DNA of 64,000 nucleotides from Ornithinibacillus bavariensis (lineage in GTDB: Bacteria; Bacillota; Bacilli; Bacillales; Amphibacillaceae). The stretch lies in assembly GCF_050433565.1 (NCBI RefSeq), contig NZ_JBNPWZ010000001.1:496001-560000 (forward strand), in the 5' to 3' direction. The translations under genes were made by a program, and so were the position numbers. A model generated the notes under the pieces. That model did no database searches. It saw nothing but the letters and a program-made list of their open reading frames with translations, and had not been told where the DNA came from. Positions 59,453 to 64,000 of the stretch are shown here, one piece after another. The stretch's first letter is position 1. Every line of letters starts with the position of its first letter.

Positions 59453-60652
59453 ATGCGAGATGATGAAACCATGCCGAAGTTTATATGGCTCCTTGTGATT
59501 GCAACTACCATTAGTGTAACGGGTGGTTCATTTTTATGGCCTTTAAATACTATCTATATGCATAATGAACTCGGAAAAAGCTTGGCATTTGCTGGCTTTA
59601 TTTTAATGTTTAACCAAGGTGCAAATATTGTAGGGAACTTAGTTGGTGGAATATTGTTTGATAAATACAGTGCCTATAAGACTATTTTATTAGGAACATC
59701 TCTCTCCTTGTTTGCAGCAATATTTTTATCTTTTAATCATGAAATCGTTCCATATTCTATTATGTTAATTCTTATTGGTCTTGGCTCTGGTATGACATGG
59801 CCAGTAATGTTTGCAATGGCTGGATCTGTCTGGCCTGAGGGTGGCAGACGTGCATTTAATGCAATCTATGTTTCGCAAAACTTTGGTGTTGCTTTAGGTG
59901 CAATGATTGGCGGATATGTTGCAAGTATTTCCTTTAATTATATATTTATCGCTAATGCTTCGTTGTTTATTGTCTTTTTCATTTTTGTCCTAATTGCTTT
60001 TCGGGGAATGGACGAAGAGAAGAATCGTCAAATGCATACGACAGTCATTGAGCAGAGTGGAAAAATACAAGATAAGCCTGCCTTTATCGCGTTATTAATT
60101 TTGAGTAGTGGATTCTTTGTAGCTTGGTTCGCTTATAGTCAGTGGCAATCAACTATTGCATCCTATACACAGGATATCGGTGTCCCCCTTGAGCAATATA
60201 GCTCACTATGGGCGATAAACGGATTTTTGATTGTATTAGGGCAACCCTTATTAAAATTGTTTACAGACAGAGTTACTTCCTCAAAGACTCATATTTATGT
60301 AGGATCTGTGATCTTTTTATTATCGTTTGTTGTTGCAATGTTTGCCGAACAATTTACGATGTTTGCGGCAGCAATGGTCATTTTAACGACAGCAGAAATG
60401 CTTATATGGCCAGCGATTCCTACACTTGCCAATAATCTTGCGCCACATGGACGTGCAGGGTTTTATCAGGGCTTTGTAAATAGTGTTGCAGCTGCGGGGA
60501 GAATGCTTGGGCCATTTCTTGGCGGTATGCTAGTTGATTTCTTTAATATTCAAGTGCTATTCTTTATCCTTATTGCACTATTATTTATTCCTTTTGCTAC
60601 GACTACGCTATATGATAGAGGAATTAAGTATGAGAAAGCCATTGACAAATAA
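59453..60652 (+). CDS. MFS drug/metabolite transporter (DHA1 type)
   Basis: A 399-aa major facilitator with 12 predicted helices and the MdtG/YjhB-like features FNQGANIVGNLVGGILFDKY and GLGSGMTWPVMFAMAGSVWP. ATG 59453 and ATG 59471 are both possible; neither has a good ribosome binding site. The substrate is unknown. It is not tightly linked to its neighbours. Confidence 0.85.
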   Translation: MRDDETMPKFIWLLVIATTISVTGGSFLWPLNTIYMHNELGKSLAFAGFILMFNQGANIVGNLVGGILFDKYSAYKTILLGTSLSLFAAIFLSFNHEIVPYSIMLILIGLGSGMTWPVMFAMAGSVWPEGGRRAFNAIYVSQNFGVALGAMIGGYVASISFNYIFIANASLFIVFFIFVLIAFRGMDEEKNRQMHTTVIEQSGKIQDKPAFIALLILSSGFFVAWFAYSQWQSTIASYTQDIGVPLEQYSSLWAINGFLIVLGQPLLKLFTDRVTSSKTHIYVGSVIFLLSFVVAMFAEQFTMFAAAMVILTTAEMLIWPAIPTLANNLAPHGRAGFYQGFVNSVAAAGRMLGPFLGGMLVDFFNIQVLFFILIALLFIPFATTTLYDRGIKYEKAIDK

Positions 60653-60820
60653 GGTATAATAAAGCTCTTTATTTCTAATTGAAGTAATAATTAGGAGTCA
60701 AGGGCTTTTTCTTTTGGTCTAAGCAAAGTGCTTGAAGTTCATGGATGATACCAAGGTCACTTTCTTTGTGTTTCGAAAAAGGGTATAATAGAAATACATA
60801 CGATGAAAGGGGATGCTGTC

Positions 60821-61003
60821 ATGTCTTTCTCAAGAGGACCTAAGGAGCCAGTCCCGGAAGTTGAAACAAATGTATGGGCTTGTACTAGTGAAGACTGTAA
60901 TGGCTGGATGCGTGAGTCATTTAGCTTTAAAGAGGAACCAGAATGCCCATTATGCCATTCATCCATGATTCAAGAGGTACGGACACTACCTGAAGTAAAG
61001 TAG
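60821..61003 (+). CDS. ydjO: YdjO-like small zinc-binding protein
   Basis: A 60-aa protein with two Cys pairs, CTSEDC and CPLC, that form a likely zinc knuckle, and the family start SFSRGPKEPVPEVETNVWAC. YdjO is a cold-inducible protein of Bacillus with unknown mechanism. ATG 60821 has AGGGGATG upstream; ATG 60803 lies before that site. Confidence 0.87.
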   Translation: MSFSRGPKEPVPEVETNVWACTSEDCNGWMRESFSFKEEPECPLCHSSMIQEVRTLPEVK

Positions 61004-61022
61004 TAATAACTATAAATGAGGC

Positions 61023-61049
61023 AAACACTCCCCATTGCAGGGAGTGTTT
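61023..61049 (+). terminator. Hairpin after ydjO
   Basis: A perfect 10-bp stem (AAACACTCCC, complement at 61040-61049). A second hairpin, CCTTAAGT/ACTTAAGG, lies at 61122-61140. Neither has a strong T-run. Confidence 0.55.
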
Positions 61050-61191
61050 CGTTATAGTTATGGAAATGAAGTGAACAAAACACATCATATTATGTTCATA
61101 AAATAAATATAAATAGAAAGGCCTTAAGTTTCACTTAAGGGCTAGTTCTAACATAATTTAATTAATAAAATCTAAAAAAGGATGTGTCTCT

Positions 61192-62241
61192 TTGCCAAAT
61201 AAACAAGGGTATTATGTCAGTGGAAATACTGCTGAGGGCTTTGTGAATTTCTTATCCTCTAATACTTCAAATTTTCATCACCATATCATCTTAAAGCATC
61301 CATCCTATAAGATAAAAACAGCTATTATGCAGGAAATTATCTGTGAATATGAAAATGATTTTACGATAGAAGTTCTTTATAGCTCGGTTGGAAAAGAATT
61401 TTTGGAAGGTGTTATTATCCGCGATAAAAAGCTAGCGGTAATAGATGAGCGAATTGCTATCCCTAATCTAAATGGGGCATTTGAGTTAGATTTAACCTTA
61501 TTCTTCGCACAGGACCTATCGACTAATATTTCAGAGGAAAATACTGAATTAATAAGGTTAACACAACAGGCATATAATCATTTTGCCACTGGTCTTTCCA
61601 TACATGATGATTTAGAGACGGTATATATTCAAGAAATGGATTTTGCGAAAGCTGATACATTATTCACTAATTTTATCACTTCATTATTGGGCGAGGTGCC
61701 GAAGAAGGAGGATAAGAAGCCTACTATCACGAAACGATTATTTGGAACGAATACGAAAGATGGAGTTGTAAATGTTGTTCCAGAGATCCTTAAGCAATTA
61801 AATACCAAATATTTTCTAAAAGGGCGAGCTGGTACTGGTAAATCGACTTTTATGAAGAAGGTCATGGAAGCATGTCATGAATACGGATATGATGTTGAGC
61901 TTTACCACTGTAGCTTTGATCCGAAGAGTGTTGATATGGTTTTAGTTCGAGATTTAAGCTTTTGCATATTTGATAGTACAGACCCTCATGAATTTTTCCC
62001 GAAAAGTTCGAATGAAATCATCATTGATATATACGAAGAGGCTGTCACCCCTGGTACAGATGAAAAATATGCATATGAAATAGAGAACTTAAACTCACGC
62101 TATAAATCTTTTATGAAAAAGGGGATTCAGGAATTAAAGCAGGCAGGAGAAATTATTCAAAAGGTGGAAGAACAATTTATAGTGGACTCTCGCGAAATAG
62201 AGAAAGTTAAATCATTTATTTTAGGGAGAATCCTCGTATAA
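61192..62241 (+). CDS. P-loop ATPase (PRK06851-like)
   Basis: A 349-aa protein of a Bacillus family of unknown function with a P-loop GRAGTGKSTFMKK (about residues 207-219) in the second of two ATPase-like halves. The N-terminal half (GYYVSGNTAEGFVNFLSSNT) lacks a complete Walker A, as in an old duplication. TTG 61192 has GGATG upstream. It is a single-gene unit with its own terminator. Confidence 0.75.
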   Translation: MPNKQGYYVSGNTAEGFVNFLSSNTSNFHHHIILKHPSYKIKTAIMQEIICEYENDFTIEVLYSSVGKEFLEGVIIRDKKLAVIDERIAIPNLNGAFELDLTLFFAQDLSTNISEENTELIRLTQQAYNHFATGLSIHDDLETVYIQEMDFAKADTLFTNFITSLLGEVPKKEDKKPTITKRLFGTNTKDGVVNVVPEILKQLNTKYFLKGRAGTGKSTFMKKVMEACHEYGYDVELYHCSFDPKSVDMVLVRDLSFCIFDSTDPHEFFPKSSNEIIIDIYEEAVTPGTDEKYAYEIENLNSRYKSFMKKGIQELKQAGEIIQKVEEQFIVDSREIEKVKSFILGRILV

Positions 62242-62246
62242 CTTAC

Positions 62247-62286
62247 GTCCTGCAAGGTCTTAAAGAATACTTGCAGGACTTTTCTC
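62247..62286 (+). terminator. Terminator of the P-loop ATPase gene
   Basis: GTCCTGCAAG (62247-62256) pairs with CTTGCAGGAC (62270-62279), followed by TTTT. Confidence 0.9.
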
Positions 62287-62412
62287 ACATAGTAGGATAT
62301 TCGTATCAAATGGTCGATTACCATATTTTTTCACTTGTTTTTTGATTGTAAATAATGTAAAATAAATTAACTGAAAATTAAGAGTATATTAAATTAATGG
62401 GAGGTGGATACC

Positions 62413-62847
62413 GTGATATCTGTAAAGATGCTTAAACCATACTATATTAAAGCGGACGATCAATTTGTACGGATTATTTTAGCGTATCAATATTTTTCCG
62501 TAGTAATTAATAAACAAGTATTTCAATTTATCCCGATTGAGGGAAAAGAAATTCGCATCAATCGCAGAACACGAAAAGTTGAGAATGTTGGGTCTCGTTT
62601 CGCTTTTCAAAAAGGAAAAGATGTCATATATCTAACGATGACTGAACTCATTTCCCTTCCCGATTTTATGACGCAATTGCATCATATTGCTAAACCATAT
62701 TATGGAATCGATTATGAAGTCGATGAGGAGTTTGAAAGCAAGCTTATATTCGAGGAATTAGAACGATTAAATATTAAACGTTTAATAGATAAAGCACTGG
62801 ACGAACGAGATGAGAACACTTTTCGAGAATTAGTAAGGTTATTATAA
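62413..62847 (+). CDS. IDEAL-domain protein, copy 1
   Basis: A 144-aa protein. The C-terminal 35 residues (LERLNIKRLIDKALDERDEN, FRELVRLL) form an IDEAL domain, a short Firmicute module. The N-terminal 100 residues (MLKPYYIKADDQFVRIILAY) have no named domain. GTG 62413 has GGAGG 8 bp upstream; GTG 62404 is within that site. A paralogue of the same length follows at 62985. The function is unknown. Confidence 0.8.
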   Translation: MISVKMLKPYYIKADDQFVRIILAYQYFSVVINKQVFQFIPIEGKEIRINRRTRKVENVGSRFAFQKGKDVIYLTMTELISLPDFMTQLHHIAKPYYGIDYEVDEEFESKLIFEELERLNIKRLIDKALDERDENTFRELVRLL

Positions 62848-62850
62848 ACG

Positions 62851-62902
62851 AAAAGGAGTATGTCATTATACCTAGATAGTATTAGGTTGACATACTCCTT
62901 TT
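62851..62902 (+). terminator. Strong hairpin between the IDEAL-domain paralogues
   Basis: A perfect 15-bp stem (62851-62865 with 62888-62902; AAAAGGAGTATGTCA), with ACCTA/TAGGT pairing inside, begins 4 bases after the stop codon. The two paralogues are therefore probably transcribed separately. Confidence 0.85.
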
Positions 62903-62984
62903 GGTCTATTTTATTTAAATAAGTTTAAGTGGTGGAAAATCTGGGTATTTCATAATAAATCGTAGCTGTAAAAGGGGAGAAACT

Positions 62985-63419
62985 ATGTTAACCGTTAAAA
63001 AATTTGAGCCATTTTTCATTAAGACTGATAATGAAAACATTTATGTTCTCCTAGATCAAGAGCATTTTACCATTTCGATTGAAAATGAAATATATCATTT
63101 TACACCAGAACGTTGTAAACAATTTGTCATCAACCGTTTTACAAAGAAAATTGAAAATTTAGACGCTACTTTTGCTTTTAAAAAGGGTAATGCTTTATTA
63201 TATATTCCAATGAATAAACTCATTAATATTCCTGATGTATTGATAAAGCTATATTTTATTACAAAACCACATTTGGAAGAAATGAAAGTTAAAAATATGA
63301 ATGATGATATTGAAGTCATTATGGATGAATTAGAACGTCTAAACGTGAAGAGACTTATTGATAAAGCGTTAGATGAGCGCAATGAAGAGACCTTTTATGA
63401 CTTAATAGCACTACTGTAG
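62985..63419 (+). CDS. IDEAL-domain protein, copy 2
   Basis: A 144-aa paralogue of the preceding gene, with the same plan: MLTVKKFEPFFIKTDNENIY at the N-terminus and the IDEAL segment LERLNVKRLIDKALDERNEE then FYDLIALL. Identity is high in the IDEAL part and moderate before it. ATG with GGGGAGA upstream. It is convergent with the LCP gene. Confidence 0.8.
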   Translation: MLTVKKFEPFFIKTDNENIYVLLDQEHFTISIENEIYHFTPERCKQFVINRFTKKIENLDATFAFKKGNALLYIPMNKLINIPDVLIKLYFITKPHLEEMKVKNMNDDIEVIMDELERLNVKRLIDKALDERNEETFYDLIALL

Positions 63420-63461
63420 TTTGTTGATGAATCCAATAGAAGTTGTCAATTTTGTTTAAAA

Positions 63462-63487
63462 AATAGCCACGCACTGGCGCGGCTATT
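63462..63487. terminator. Bidirectional terminator at the LCP gene end
   Basis: AATAGCCACGC (63462-63472) pairs with GCGCGGCTATT (63477-63487) except for one position. On the minus strand it is followed by TTTTTAAACAAAA. It overlaps the stop codon of the LCP gene. Confidence 0.75.
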
Positions 63488-64000
63488 AGGTTTCTTTCAT
63501 AAACTGTTTTATTTCCGTTGATATACGATCGAACTCTGATTCAGGTACGATATAGTACCATACGGCACCAATAATCTGTCCACTACCGGTGATTTCCATC
63601 ATTTCAATATTGGCTCTCGTGCTTAAATAGTTGGTAAACAGATTCTGGATGTTTTTCATATTAAGATCTGTATTAACATTATCACCAAGAATATTTAAGA
63701 TTTCACCTATTTTCGTAATACCTGAGAAACTCGCTGCCTTCTCTAGAGCGGCGGAAATAACGTCACGCTGTCTTTCGTTTCGACCCATGTCACCTCTTGG
63801 ATCACTTTTACGCATTCGTATATAAGCAAGAGCTTCCTCCCCATCTAGATGAATTTCTCCTGTAGGAAAGTGTACACCATCCTGAGTAAATGCTAAATCA
63901 TTTGTAACAGTAACCCCACCTAATGAGTCTACCCCCTGTTCAAAACCTTCCATATTCACTTTTCCATAAAAATGAACAGGTACATGAAAAGCTTCTTCAA
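63486..64000 (-). CDS. LytR-CpsA-Psr (LCP) family protein, 5' end cut by window
   Basis: The C-terminal part of an LCP ligase, which attaches wall teichoic acid or other glycopolymers to peptidoglycan. The frame is open to the window edge, reading HVPVHFYGKVNMEGFEQ and then VDSLGGVTV, the classic LCP core. Arg-rich catalytic segment AYIRMRKSDPRGDMGRNERQ follows. About 170 residues are visible of roughly 300. The GTG at 63959 is internal and not the start. Confidence 0.9.
   Translation of the reverse strand, partial: EEAFHVPVHFYGKVNMEGFEQGVDSLGGVTVTNDLAFTQDGVHFPTGEIHLDGEEALAYIRMRKSDPRGDMGRNERQRDVISAALEKAASFSGITKIGEILNILGDNVNTDLNMKNIQNLFTNYLSTRANIEMMEITGSGQIIGAVWYYIVPESEFDRISTEIKQFMKET

Noticed and set aside
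1..64000. Prophage, CRISPR or dedicated defence island
   Set aside because: No integrase, phage structural genes, repeat-spacer arrays, or recognisable nuclease or restriction genes were found; only small mobile-element scars are present.

Overview
The window looks like chromosomal DNA of a motile, endospore-forming Bacillaceae bacterium of the Oceanobacillus/Ornithinibacillus/Virgibacillus type. The base composition is AT-rich, start codons are ATG/GTG/TTG behind strong GGAGG-type ribosome binding sites, and there are sigma-D style flagellar promoters, a YheC/YheD-type spore-associated gene, IDEAL-domain proteins and Bacillaceae-type intergenic repeats. The genus is inference; no rRNA or marker gene is present.

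Positions 1-26228 are dominated by an unusually complete peptidoglycan (muropeptide) salvage locus in two arms. Arm A (about 950-8232) encodes a sugar ABC importer (lipoprotein plus two permeases), exo-muramidase NamZ, MurNAc-6-phosphate etherase MurQ, a MurK-type amino-sugar kinase and an RpiR/MurR regulator. Arm B (about 14140-26228) encodes a PIG-L-like protein with an altered metal motif, NagZ, AnmK, a second ABC importer, a second MurQ, a second RpiR regulator, two double-GNAT acetyltransferases and an AmiE-like serine hydrolase. A secreted SpoIID/LytB-domain enzyme is divergent from arm B. No PTS transporter (MurP) is present, and NamZ, NagZ and the AmiE-like protein all lack signal peptides. 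The predicted design is therefore import of intact wall disaccharides or muropeptides by ABC transporters, intracellular cleavage, and convergence of a MurNAc route (MurK) and an anhydroMurNAc route (AnmK) on MurNAc-6-P and then GlcNAc-6-P. Both arm promoters carry a similar 15-bp palindrome and a catabolite-repression (cre)-like site.

The arms are separated by a scar region (about 8400-12430) with an IS3-type transposase remnant, a MITE-like repeat, a TetR/membrane-protein pair, an ArsR/SRPBCC pair and a broken, partly inverted ABC-F gene.

Positions 26274-37950 hold a methyltransferase, two small membrane proteins, an alpha/beta hydrolase, a third sugar ABC importer, an ABC-2 exporter with a LytTR/DUF3021 pair, a chemoreceptor and a GyrI-like protein. 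None of the three sugar importers has its own ATPase, so a shared MsmX-type ATPase elsewhere is expected. A polyamine importer (potA-potD-potC-potB) follows at 38476-42590.

Positions 42600-54700 form a motility region. A c-di-GMP-I riboswitch precedes a PilZ gene. Then come flagellin, a YheC/D protein, an amino-acid permease with a GntR regulator, motAB and a second chemoreceptor. A second c-di-GMP-I riboswitch with a clear intrinsic terminator precedes a LuxR-type regulator with a degenerate receiver.

Positions 55038-59316 are a pyroglutamate salvage operon (MFS transporter, pxpB, pxpA, pxpC, pcp). The window ends with an MFS transporter, a YdjO-like zinc protein, a P-loop ATPase, two tandem IDEAL-domain paralogues and the C-terminal part of an LCP wall-polymer ligase.
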